64,000 bases of DNA from Heliopora coerulea (lineage: Eukaryota > Cnidaria > Anthozoa > Scleralcyonacea > Helioporidae), in contig JASJOG010000078.1 of NCBI GenBank assembly GCA_030142905.1, positions 248,001 to 312,000 on the forward strand. The letters run 5' to 3'. Below, in pieces: positions 1 to 10,277 of the stretch (position 1 is the stretch's first letter; every line of letters begins with the position of its first letter). The notes under the pieces are model-generated. The model did not search any database. It was not told where the DNA came from and saw only the letters and a program-made list of their open reading frames with translations. A program made the translations under genes and the position numbers.

Positions 1-9
1 TGATTCGAG

Positions 10-17
10 AAGTACTT
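10..17. repeat. 8-bp perfect palindrome AAGTACTT, once per monomer
   Basis: AAGTACTT equals its own reverse complement and is flanked by an imperfect dyad, TTCG on the left and CGAA on the right. It recurs near every monomer start. Exceptions visible are AGTACTATCG at about 5718, which keeps the palindrome core but alters the flank, and AAGTCCTTG or AAGTTCTTG in the Pk monomers at 49876, 55585 and 62055, which break it. No binding protein is known to me for this site. Confidence 0.8.
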
Positions 18-168
18 GCGAAAATATGGCAATGTTTAAAAATTGGACAATTAAGCCTTATATACGCATAAAAGCCAGAATATGGTAAGATTTAGTTAAA
101 CACCAAATAGTTGTAGGAAACTTTCCAAATACTTCTAAATTGTTCTCCTCTTCCCAAACATCATGAAA

Positions 169-190
169 CAAATCGATTTTCGTCGATTTG
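169..190. repeat. Inverted repeat, 8-bp arms and 6-bp loop
   Basis: Arms CAAATCGA and TCGATTTG are perfect reverse complements separated by TTTTCG (or TTTTTG). A third CGATTTG lies 2 bp beyond the right arm and could pair in its place. It is present in almost all monomers. X2 monomers (for example from 21320) carry TTCTTCGATTTAACG, which shortens the stem to 7 bp. The monomer at 44166 has CAATACGA, which damages the left arm. The structure could extrude as a cruciform or mark a protein dyad; neither is shown by sequence alone. Confidence 0.85.
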
Positions 191-362
191 ACGATTTGCT
201 GTAAAAATTTCTCCAACTCGTCAAAAACGCTTTATCTCGTCGGGATAAAACGATTACTAAAACGAACTGTGAAAAAGTTGTGGCTTAAGTTTGCTGCATT
301 GGTCGAATGTTTCCCAAAACTCGTCAATTGGTTTAAAATGATGTTTTCGGGTCAGAGAAGAG

Positions 363-368
363 AATAAA
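363..368 (+). other. AATAAA hexamer, recurrent at monomer end
   Basis: GAATAAAAGC ends nearly every unit, giving an AATAAA on the + strand about every 381 bp. If the array is transcribed in this direction it could act as a poly(A) signal, but at this A+T content the hexamer may be incidental. It is lost as GAATGAAAGC at the ends of the Pz monomers starting 49495, 55204 and 61674, and at the end of the X2 monomer starting 63579. Confidence 0.5.
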
Positions 369-617
369 AGCATTAGTTGATTGATTCGAGAAGTACTTGC
401 GAAAATATGGCAATGTTTAAAAATTGGACAATTAAGCTTTATATACGCATAAAAGCCAGAATATGGTAAGATTTAGTTAAACACCAAATAGTTGTATTAA
501 ACTTTCCAAATACTTCTAAATTGTTCTCCTCCACCCAAACATCATGAAACAAATCGATTTTTGTCGATTTGACGATTTGCTGTAAAAATTTCTCCAACTC
601 GTCAAAAACGCTTTATC

Positions 618-634
618 TCGTCGGGATAAGACGA
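618..634. repeat. Inverted repeat TCGTC-7-GACGA
   Basis: In monomers with GGGATAAGACG the arms TCGTC and GACGA pair perfectly around GGGATAA. In the GGGATAAAACG class (P, R, K, Z) one arm becomes AACGA and the stem shrinks to 4 bp. W types carry TCGAAATAAGACGA and Y types TCGAGATAAGACGA, which keep both arms. It is shown here in the monomer starting at 382. Confidence 0.75.
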
Positions 635-645
635 TTACTAAAACG

Positions 646-660
646 AACTGTGAAACAGTT
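646..660. repeat. Inverted repeat AACTGT-GAA-ACAGTT, polymorphic
   Basis: Perfect 6-bp arms with a 3-bp loop exist only in the GTGAAACAG class of monomers. In the other large class the sequence is GTGAAAAAG, and the arms fall to AACT/AGTT. Both classes are spread through the window, often alternating between neighbours. A third rare form, CTTTGATACAG (14467, 28175 and 32363 monomers), changes the left arm instead. Confidence 0.8.
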
Positions 661-1143
661 GTGGCTTAAGTTTGTTGCATTGGTCGAATATTTGCAAAAA
701 CTCGTCAATCGGTTTAAAATGATCTTTTCGGGACTGAGAAGAAAATAAAAGCATTAGTTGATTGATTCGAGAAGTACTTGCGAAAATATGGCAATGTTTA
801 AAAATTGGACAATTAAGCCTTATATACGCATAAAAGCCAGAATATGGTAAGATTTAGTTAAACACCAAATAGTTGTAGGAAACTTTCCAAATACTTCTAA
901 ATTGTTCTCCTCCTCCCAAACATCATGAAACAAATCGATTTTCGTCGATTTGACGATTTGCTGTAAAAATTTCTCCAACTCGTCAAAAACGCTTTATCTC
1001 GTCGGGATAAAACGATTACTAAAACGAACTGTGAAACAGTTGTGGCTTAAGTTTGTTGCATTTGTCGAATATTTGCAAAAACTCGTCAATCGGTTTAAAA
1101 TGATCTTTTCGGGTCAGAGAAGAGAATAAAAGCATTAGTTGAT

Positions 1144-3426
1144 TGATTCGAGAAGTACTTGCGAAAATATGGCAATTTTAAAAATTGGACAATTTAGCTT
1201 TATATACGCATAAAAGCCAGAATATGGTAAGATTTAGTTAAACACCAAATAGTTGTAGGAAACTTTCCAAATACTTCTAAATTGTTCTCCTCCACCCAAA
1301 CATCATGAAACAAATCGATTTTCGTCGATTTGACGATTTGCTGTAAAAATTTCTCCAACTCGTCAAAAACGCTTTATCTCGTCGGGATAAGACGATTACT
1401 AAAACGAACTGTGAAAAAGTTGTGGCTTAAGTTTGTTGCATTGGTCGAATGTTTCCCAAAACTCGTCAATCGGTTTAAAATGATGTTTTCGGGTCAGAGA
1501 AGAGAATAAAAGCATTAGTTGATTGATTCGAGAAGTACTTGCGAAAATATGGCAATGTTTAAAAATTGGACAATTAAGCTTTATATACGCATAAAAGCCA
1601 GAATATGGTAAGATTTAGTTAAACACCAAATAGTTGTATTAAACTTTCCAAATACTTCTAAATTGTTCTCCTCCACCCAAACATCATGAAACAAATCGAT
1701 TTTTGTCGATTTGACGATTTGCTGTAAAAATTTCTCCAACTCGTCAAAAACGCTTTATCTCGTCGGGATAAGACGATTACTAAAACGAACTGTGAAACAG
1801 TTGTGGCTTAAGTTTGTTGCATTGGTCGAATATTTGCAAAAACTCGTCAATCGGTTTAAAATGATCTTTTCGGGACTGAGAAGAAAATAAAAGCATTAGT
1901 TGATTGATTCGAGAAGTACTTGCGAAAATATGGCAATGTTTAAAAATTGGACAATTAAGCCTTATATACGCATAAAAGCCAGAATATGGTAAGATTTAGT
2001 TAAACACCAAATAGTTGTAGGAAACTTTCCAAATACTTCTAAATTGTTCTCCTCCTCCCAAACATCATGAAACAAATCGATTTTCGTCGATTTGACGATT
2101 TGCTGTAAAAATTTCTCCAACTCGTCAAAAACGCTTTATCTCGTCGGGATAAAACGATTACTAAAACGAACTGTGAAACAGTTGTGGCTTAAGTTTGTTG
2201 CATTTGTCGAATATTTGCAAAAACTCGTCAATCGGTTTAAAATGATCTTTTCGGGTCAGAGAAGAGAATAAAAGCATTAGTTGATTGATTCGAGAAGTAC
2301 TTGCGAAAATATGGCAATTTTAAAAATTGGACAATTTAGCTTTATATACGCATAAAAGCCAGAATATGGTAAGATTTAGTTAAACACCAAATAGTTGTAG
2401 GAAACTTTCCAAATACTTCTAAATTGTTCTCCTCCACCCAAACATCATGAAACAAATCGATTTTCGTCGATTTGACGATTTGCTGTAAAAATTTCTCCAA
2501 CTCGTCAAAAACGCTTTATCTCGTCGGGATAAGACGATTACTAAAACGAACTGTGAAAAAGTTGTGGCTTAAGTTTGTTGCATTGGTCGAATGTTTCCCA
2601 AAACTCGTCAATCGGTTTAAAATGATCTTTTCGGGTCAGAGAAGAGAATAAAAGCATTAGTTGATTGATTCGAGAAGTACTTGCGAAAATATGGCAATGT
2701 TTAAAAATTGGACAATTAAGCCTTATATACGCATAAAAGCCAGAATATGGTAAGATTTAGTTAAACACCAAATAGTTGTAGGAAACTTTCCTAATACTTT
2801 AAATTGTTCTCCTCCACCCAAACATCATGAAACAAATCGATTTTCGTCGATTTGACGATATCCTGTAAAAATTTCTCCAACTCGTCAAAAACGCTTTATC
2901 TCGTCGGGATAAGACGATTACTAAAACGAACTGTGAAACAGTTGTGGCTTAAGTTTGTTGCATTTGTCGAATATTTGCAAAAACTCGTCAATCGGTTTAA
3001 AATGATCTTTTCGGGTCAGAGAAGAGAATAAAAGCATTAGTTGATTGATTCGAGAAGTACTTGCGAAAATATGGCAATGTTTAAAAATTGGACAATTAAG
3101 CTTTATATACGCATAAAAGCCAGAATATGGTAAGATTTAGTTAAACACCAAATAAATGTAGGAAACTTTCCAAATACTTCTAAATTGTTCTCCTCCACCC
3201 AAACATCATGAAACAAATCGATTTTCGTCGATTTGACGATTTGCTGTAAAAATTTCTCCAACTCGTCAAAAACGCTTTATCTCGTCGGGATAAAACGATT
3301 ACTAAAACGAACTGTGAAACAGTTGTGGCTTAAGTTTGTTGCATTTGTCGAATATTTGCAAAAACTCGTCAATCGGTTTAAAATGATCTTTTCGGGTCAG
3401 AGAAGAGAATAAAAGCATTAGTTGAT
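1144..3426 (+). repeat. 6-monomer higher-order unit, copy 1 (2,283 bp)
   Basis: Monomer starts 1144 (S), 1524 (Q), 1905 (R), 2286 (S), 2666 (T), 3046 (chimera). The S units have the rare CAATTTAGC. The first S ends ATGTTTTCGG and the second ATCTTTTCGG, a phase mark repeated in copy 2. The T unit carries CTAATACTTT and GATATCCTG. The last unit begins with AAATAAATGTAGG and then changes to an R-type end. Copy 2 follows directly and has exactly the same length. Confidence 0.88.
3046..3426 (+). repeat. Chimeric monomer (AAATAAATG type / R)
   Basis: The left half has AAATAAATGTAGG and GCTTTAT. From GGGATAAAACG onward it reads as R (GAAACAG, CATTTGTCG, AATATTTGC). The next unit is the S that normally follows R. 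It is the junction of the 2,283-bp tandem duplication. Confidence 0.82.
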
Positions 3427-5709
3427 TGATTCGAGAAGTACTTGCGAAAATATGGCAATTTTAAAAATTGGACAATTTAGCTTTATATACGCATAAAAGC
3501 CAGAATATGGTAAGATTTAGTTAAACACCAAATAGTTGTAGGAAACTTTCCAAATACTTCTAAATTGTTCTCCTCCACCCAAACATCATGAAACAAATCG
3601 ATTTTCGTCGATTTGACGATTTGCTGTAAAAATTTCTCCAACTCGTCAAAAACGCTTTATCTCGTCGGGATAAGACGATTACTAAAACGAACTGTGAAAA
3701 AGTTGTGGCTTAAGTTTGTTGCATTGGTCGAATGTTTCCCAAAACTCGTCAATCGGTTTAAAATGATGTTTTCGGGTCAGAGAAGAGAATAAAAGCATTA
3801 GTTGATTGATTCGAGAAGTACTTGCGAAAATATGGCAATGTTTAAAAATTGGACAATTAAGCTTTATATACGCATAAAAGCCAGAATATGGTAAGATTTA
3901 GTTAAACACCAAATAGTTGTATTAAACTTTCCAAATACTTCTAAATTGTTCTCCTCCACCCAAACATCATGAAACAAATCGATTTTTGTCGATTTGACGA
4001 TTTGCTGTAAAAATTTCTCCAACTCGTCAAAAACGCTTTATCTCGTCGGGATAAGACGATTACTAAAACGAACTGTGAAACAGTTGTGGCTTAAGTTTGT
4101 TGCATTGGTCGAATATTTGCAAAAACTCGTCAATCGGTTTAAAATGATCTTTTCGGGACTGAGAAGAAAATAAAAGCATTAGTTGATTGATTCGAGAAGT
4201 ACTTGCGAAAATATGGCAATGTTTAAAAATTGGACAATTAAGCCTTATATACGCATAAAAGCCAGAATATGGTAAGATTTAGTTAAACACCAAATAGTTG
4301 TAGGAAACTTTCCAAATACTTCTAAATTGTTCTCCTCCTCCCAAACATCATGAAACAAATCGATTTTCGTCGATTTGACGATTTGCTGTAAAAATTTCTC
4401 CAACTCGTCAAAAACGCTTTATCTCGTCGGGATAAAACGATTACTAAAACGAACTGTGAAACAGTTGTGGCTTAAGTTTGTTGCATTTGTCGAATATTTG
4501 CAAAAACTCGTCAATCGGTTTAAAATGATCTTTTCGGGTCAGAGAAGAGAATAAAAGCATTAGTTGATTGATTCGAGAAGTACTTGCGAAAATATGGCAA
4601 TTTTAAAAATTGGACAATTTAGCTTTATATACGCATAAAAGCCAGAATATGGTAAGATTTAGTTAAACACCAAATAGTTGTAGGAAACTTTCCAAATACT
4701 TCTAAATTGTTCTCCTCCACCCAAACATCATGAAACAAATCGATTTTCGTCGATTTGACGATTTGCTGTAAAAATTTCTCCAACTCGTCAAAAACGCTTT
4801 ATCTCGTCGGGATAAGACGATTACTAAAACGAACTGTGAAAAAGTTGTGGCTTAAGTTTGTTGCATTGGTCGAATGTTTCCCAAAACTCGTCAATCGGTT
4901 TAAAATGATCTTTTCGGGTCAGAGAAGAGAATAAAAGCATTAGTTGATTGATTCGAGAAGTACTTGCGAAAATATGGCAATGTTTAAAAATTGGACAATT
5001 AAGCTTTATATACGCATAAAAGCCAGAATATGGTAAGATTTAGTTAAACACCAAATAGTTGTAGGAAACTTTCCTAATACTTTAAATTGTTCTCCTCCAC
5101 CCAAACATCATGAAACAAATCGATTTTCGTCGATTTGACGATATCCTGTAAAAATTTCTCCAACTCGTCAAAAACGCTTTATCTCGTCGGGATAAGACGA
5201 TTACTAAAACGAACTGTGAAACAGTTGTGGCTTAAGTTTGTTGCATTTGTCGAATATTTGCAAAAACTCGTCAATCGGTTTAAAATGATCTTTTCGGGTC
5301 AGAGAAGAGAATAAAAGCATTAGTTGATTGATTCGAGAAGTACTTGCGAAAATATGGCAATGTTTAAAAATTGGACAATTAAGCTTTATATACGCATAAA
5401 AGCCAGAATATGGTAAGATTTAGTTAAACACCAAATAAATGTAGGAAACTTTCCAAATACTTCTAAATTGTTCTCCTCCACCCAAACATCATGAAACAAA
5501 TCGATTTTCGTCGATTTGACGATTTGCTGTAAAAATTTCTCCAACTCGTCAAAAACGCTTTATCTCGTCGGGATAAGACGATTACTAAAACGAACTGTGA
5601 AAAAGTTGTGGCTTAAGTTTGTTGCATTGGTCGAACGTTTCCCAAAACTCGTCAATCGGTTTAAAATGATCTTTTCGGGTCAGACAAGAGAATAAAAGCA
5701 TTAGTTGAT
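3427..5709 (+). repeat. 6-monomer higher-order unit, copy 2 (2,283 bp)
   Basis: Monomer starts 3427 (S ending ATGTTTTC), 3807 (Q with GTATTAAAC), 4188 (R), 4569 (S ending ATCTTTTC), 4949 (T, but with GCTTTAT), 5329 (AAATAAATGTAGG type). Order, private variants and length match copy 1. The last monomer differs: here its right half reads GGATAAGACG, GTGAAAAAG and CGAACGTTTCCC, so it keeps one type throughout, unlike its chimeric partner at 3046. Confidence 0.88.
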
Positions 5710-7612
5710 TGATTCGAGAAGTACTATCGAAAATATGGCAATGTTTAAAAATTGGACAATTAAGCTTTATATACGCATAAAAGCCAGAATATGGTAAGAT
5801 TTAGTTAAACACCAAATAGTTGTAGGAAACTTTCCAAATACTTCTAAATTGTTCTCCTCCATCTAAATATCATGAAAAAAATCGATTTTCGTCGATTTGA
5901 CGATTTGCTGTGAAAATTTCTCCAACTCGTCAAAAACGCTTTATCTCGTCGGGATAAGACGATTACTAAAACGAACTGTGAAACAGTTGTGGCTTAAGTT
6001 TGTTGCATTTGTCGAATATTTGCAAAAACTCGTCAATCGGTTTAAAATGATCTTTTCGGGTCAGACAAGAGAATAAAAGGATTAGTTGATTGATTCGAGA
6101 AGTACTTGCGAAAATATGGCAATGTTTAAAAATTGGACAATTAAGCTTTATTTACGCATAAAAGCCAGAATATGGTAAGATTTAGTTAAACACCAAATAG
6201 TTATAGTAAACTTTCCAAATACTTCTAAATTGTTCTCCTCCACCCAAACATCATGAAACAAATCGATTTTCGTCGATTTGACGATTTGCTGTAAAAATTT
6301 CTCAAACTCGTCAAAAACGCTTTATCTCGTCGGGATAAGACGATTACTAAAACGAACTGTGAAACAGTTGTGGCTTAAGTTTGTTGCATTTGTCGAATAT
6401 TTGCAAAAACTCGTCAATCGGTTTAAAATGATCTTTTCGGGTCAGAGAAGAGAATAAAAGCATTAGTTGATTGATTCGAGAAGTACTTGCGAAAATATGG
6501 CAATGTTTAAAAATTGGACAATTAAGCTTTATATACGCATAAAAGCCAGAATATGGTAAGATTTAGTTAAACACCAAATAGTTCTAGGAAACTTTCCAAA
6601 TACTTCTAAATTGTTCTCCTCCACCCAAACATCATGAAACAAATCGATTTTCGTCGATTTGACGATTTGCTGTAAAAATTTCTCCAACTCGTCAAAAACG
6701 CTTTATCTCGTCGGGATAAGACGATTACTAAAACGAACTGTGAAAAAGTTGTGGCTTAAGTTTGTTGCATTGGTCGAATGTTTCCCAAAACTCGTCAATC
6801 GTTTAAAATGATCTTTTCGGGTCAGAGAAGAGAATAAAAGCATTAGTTGATTGATTCGAGAAGTACTTGCGAAAATATGGCAAGGTTTAAAAATTGGACA
6901 ATTAAGCCTTATATACGCATAAAAGCCAGAATATGGTAAGATTTAGTTAAACACCAAATAGTTGTAGGAAACTTTCCAAATACTTCTAAATTGTTCTCCT
7001 CCACCCAAACATCATGAAACAAATCGATTTTCGTCGATTTGACGATTTGCTGTTAAAATTTCTCAAACTCGTCAAAAACGCTTTATCTCGTCGAAATAAG
7101 ACGATTACTAAAACGAACTGTGAAACAGTTGTGGCTTAAGTTTGTTGCATTGGTCGAATGTTTCCCAAAACTCGTCAATCGATTTAAAATGATCTTTTCG
7201 GGTCAGAGAAGAGAATAAAAGCATTAGTTGATTGATTCGAGAAGTACTTGCGAAAATATGGCAATGTTTAAAAATTGGACAATTAAGCTTTATATACGCA
7301 TAAAAGCCAGAATATGGTAAGATTTAGTTAAACACCAAATAGTTGTAGGAAACTTTCCAAATACTTCTAAATTGTTTCCTCCACCCAAACATCATGAAAA
7401 AAATCGATTTTCGCCGATTTGACGATTTGCTGTAAAAATTTCTCCAACTCGTCAAAAACGCTTTATCTCGTCGGGATAAAACGATTACTAAAACGAACTG
7501 TGAAAAAGTTGTGGCTTAAGTTTGCTGCATTGGTCGAATGTTTCCCAAAACTCGTCAATCGGTTTAAAATGATCTTTTCTGGTCAGAGATGAGAATAAAA
7601 GCATTAGTTGAT
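5710..7612 (+). repeat. Five divergent single monomers
   Basis: Monomer starts 5710, 6091, 6472, 6852, 7233. Each carries private changes: AGTACTATCG and CCATCTAAATATCATG (5710); TTTATTTACGC and GTTATAGTAAAC (6091); GTTCTAGG and a lost G in AATCGTTTAAAATG (6472); CAAGGTTTAAA, TGTTAAAATTTCTCAAAC and TCGAAATAAG (6852, type G); a missing TC in TTGTTTCCTCC, TTTTCGCCG and TTTCTGGTCAGAGATGAG (7233, type K). The 5710 and 5329 monomers share TCAGACAAGAG. The stretch is the least orderly of the window and looks like older, less homogenised sequence. Confidence 0.82.
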
Positions 7613-10277
7613 TGATTCGAGAAGTACTTGCGAAAATATGGCAATGTTTAAAAATTGGACAATTAAGCCTTATATACGCATAAAAGCCAGAATATGGTAA
7701 GATTTAGTTAAACACCAAATAGTTGTAGGAAACTTTCCAAATACTTCTAAATTGTTCTCCTCTTCCCAAACATCATGAAACAAATCGATTTTCGTCGATT
7801 TGACGATTTGCTGTAAAAATTTCTCCAACTCGTCAAAAACGCTTTATCTCGTCGGGATAAAACGATTACTAAAACGAACTGTGAAAAAGTTGTGGCTTAA
7901 GTTTGCTGCATTGGTCGAATGTTTCCCAAAACTCGTCAATCGGTTTAAAATGATGTTTTCGGGTCAGAGAAGAGAATAAAAGCATTAGTTGATTGATTCG
8001 AGAAGTACTTGCGAAAATATGGCAATGTTTAAAAATTGGACAATTAAGCTTTATATACGCATAAAAGCCAGAATATGGTAAGATTTAGTTAAACACCAAA
8101 TAGTTGTAGGAAACTTTCCAAATACTTCTAAATTGTTCTCCTCCACCCAAACATCATGAAACAAATCGATTTTTGTCGATTTGACGATTTGCTGTAAAAA
8201 TTTCTCCAACTCGTCAAAAACGCTTTATCTCGTCGGGATAAGACGATTACTAAAACGAACTGTGAAACAGTTGTGGCTTAAGTTTGTTGCATTGGTCGAA
8301 TGTTTCCCAAAACTCGTCAATCGGTTTAAAATGATCTTTTCGGGACTGAGAAGAAAATAAAAGCATTAGTTGATTGATTCGAGAAGTACTTGCGAAAATA
8401 TGGCAATGTTTAAAAATTGGACAATTAAGCCTTATATACGCATAAAAGCCAGAATATGGTAAGATTTAGTTAAACACCAAATAGTTGTAGGAAACTTTCC
8501 AAATACTTCTAAATTGTTCTCCTCCTCCCAAACATCATGAAACAAATCGATTTTCGTCGATTTGACGATTTGCTGTAAAAATTTCTCCAACTCGTCAAAA
8601 ACGCTTTATCTCGTCGGGATAAAACGATTACTAAAACGAACTGTGAAACAGTTGTGGCTTAAGTTTGTTGCATTTGTCGAATATTTGCAAAATCTCGTCA
8701 ATCGGTTTAAAATGATCTTTTCGGGTCAGAGAAGAGAATAAAAGCATTAGTTGATTGATTCGAGAAGTACTTGCGAAAATATGGCAATTTTAAAAATTCG
8801 ACAATTTAGCTTTATATACGCATAAAAGCCAGAATATGGTAAGATTAAGTTAAACACCAAATAGTTGTAGGAAACTTTCCAAATACTTCTAAATTGTTCT
8901 CCTCCACCCAAACATCATGAAACAAATCGATTTTCGTCGATTTGACGATTTGCTGTAAAAATTTCTCCAACTCGTCAAAAACGCTTTATCTCGTCGGGAT
9001 AAGACGATTACTAAAACGAACTGTGAAAAAGTTGTGGCTTAAGTTTGTTGCATTGGTCGAATGTTTCCCAAAACTCGTCAATCGGTTTAAAATGATCTTT
9101 TCGGGTCAGAGAAGAGAATAAAAGCATTAGTTGATTGATTCGAGAAGTACTTGCGAAAATATGGCAATGTTTAAAAATTGGACAATTAAGCCTTATATAC
9201 GCATAAAAGCCAGAATATGGTAAGATTTAGTTAAACACCAAATAGTTGTAGGAAACTTTCCTAATACTTTAAATTGTTCTCCTCCACCCAAACATCATGA
9301 AACAAATCGATTTTCGTCGATTTGACGATATCCTGTAAAAATTTTTCCAACTCGTCAAAAACGCTTTATCTCGTCGGGATAAGACGATTACTAAAACGAA
9401 CTGTGAAACAGTTGTGGCTTAAGTTTGTTGCATTTGTCGAATATTTGCAAAAACTCGTCAATCGGTTTAAAATGATCTTTTCGGGTCAGAGAAGAGAATA
9501 AAAGCATTAGTTGATTGATTCGAGAAGTACTTGCGAAAATATGGCAATGTTTAAAAATTGGACAATTAAGCTTTATATATGCATAAAAGCCAGAATATGG
9601 TAAGATTTAGTTAAACACCAAATAGTTGTAGGAAACTTTCCAAATACTTCTAAATTGTTCTCCTCCACCCAAACATCATGAAACAAATCGATTTTCGTCG
9701 ATTTGACGATTTGCTGTAAAAATTTCTCCAACTCGTCAAAAACGCTTTATCTCGTCGGGATAAGACGATTACTAAAACGAACTGTGAAAAAGTTGTGGCT
9801 TAAGTTTGTTGCATTGGTCGAATGTTTCCCAAAACTCGTCAATCGGTTTAAAATGATCTTTTCGGGTCAGAGAAGAGAATAAAAGCATTAGTTGATTGAT
9901 TCGAGAAGTACTTGCGAAAATATGGCAATGTTTAAAAATTGGACAATTAAGCCTTATATATGATTAAATGCCAGAATATGGTAAGATTTAGTTAAACACC
10001 AAATAGTTGTAGGAAACTTTCCAAATACTTCTAAATTGTTCTCCTCCACCCAAACATCATGAAACAAATCGATTTTCGTCGATTTGACGATTTGCTGTGA
10101 AAATTTCTCCAACTCGTCAAAAACGCTTTATCTCGTCGGGATAAGACGATTACTAAAACGAACTGTGAAAAAGTTGTGGCTTAAGTTTGTTGCATTGGTC
10201 GAATGTTTCCCAAAACTCGTCAATCGGTTTAAAATGATCTTTTCGGGTCAGAGATGAGAATAAAAGCATTAGTTGAT
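7613..10277 (+). repeat. Heptamer P-Q-R-S-T-U-V
   Basis: Monomer starts 7613 (P), 7994 (Q), 8375 (R), 8756 (S with CAATTTAGC), 9136 (T with GATATCCTG), 9516 (U with TATATATGC), 9897 (V with ATATGATTAAATG). This is the clearest complete run of the basic order that is shuffled elsewhere. The V unit ends AGAGATGAG, a K-type mark, hinting at a fused end. Confidence 0.85.

Larger units (their letters stand above)
382..762 (+). repeat. Representative satellite monomer (type Q variant)
   Basis: This is a typical 381-bp unit. Landmarks counted from the unit start: palindrome AAGTACTT at 10-17; inverted repeat AATTG-GA-CAATT at 41-52; a C/T site at 53-58 that makes or removes AAGCTT; an 8-bp-stem inverted repeat at 169-190 containing ATCGAT; TCGTC/GACGA at 237-253; AACTGT/ACAGTT at 265-279; CTTAAG at 284-289; AATAAA at 363-368. 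Its subtype marks are GTATTAAAC, TTTTTGTCG and GGGACTGAGAAGAAA. The same GTATTAAAC variant recurs only at 1524 and 3807, which ties the left part of the window together as one local family. Confidence 0.9.
1..1143 (+). repeat. Satellite monomers P, Q, R at the left edge
   Basis: Monomer starts: 1 (P: CTCTTCCCA, CAATTGG, ATGTTTTC), 382 (Q with GTATTAAAC), 763 (R: CTCCTCCCA, CATTTGTCG, AATATTTGC). The Q and R here are nearly the same as those at 1524/1905 and 3807/4188, so this edge is the tail of a repeating Q-R-S series. No gene is present. Confidence 0.9.

Noticed and set aside
58..72. TATA-box promoter (TTATATACGCATAAAA)
   Set aside because: An A/T-rich hexamer is expected by chance in DNA of this composition. 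No transcript start, initiator or conserved downstream element can be seen.
231..250. CENP-B box-like motif around TCGTCGGGATA and TTTTCGGGTCA
   Set aside because: Only the CGGG part fits. The required TTCG and A at the proper spacing to the left are missing in both places.
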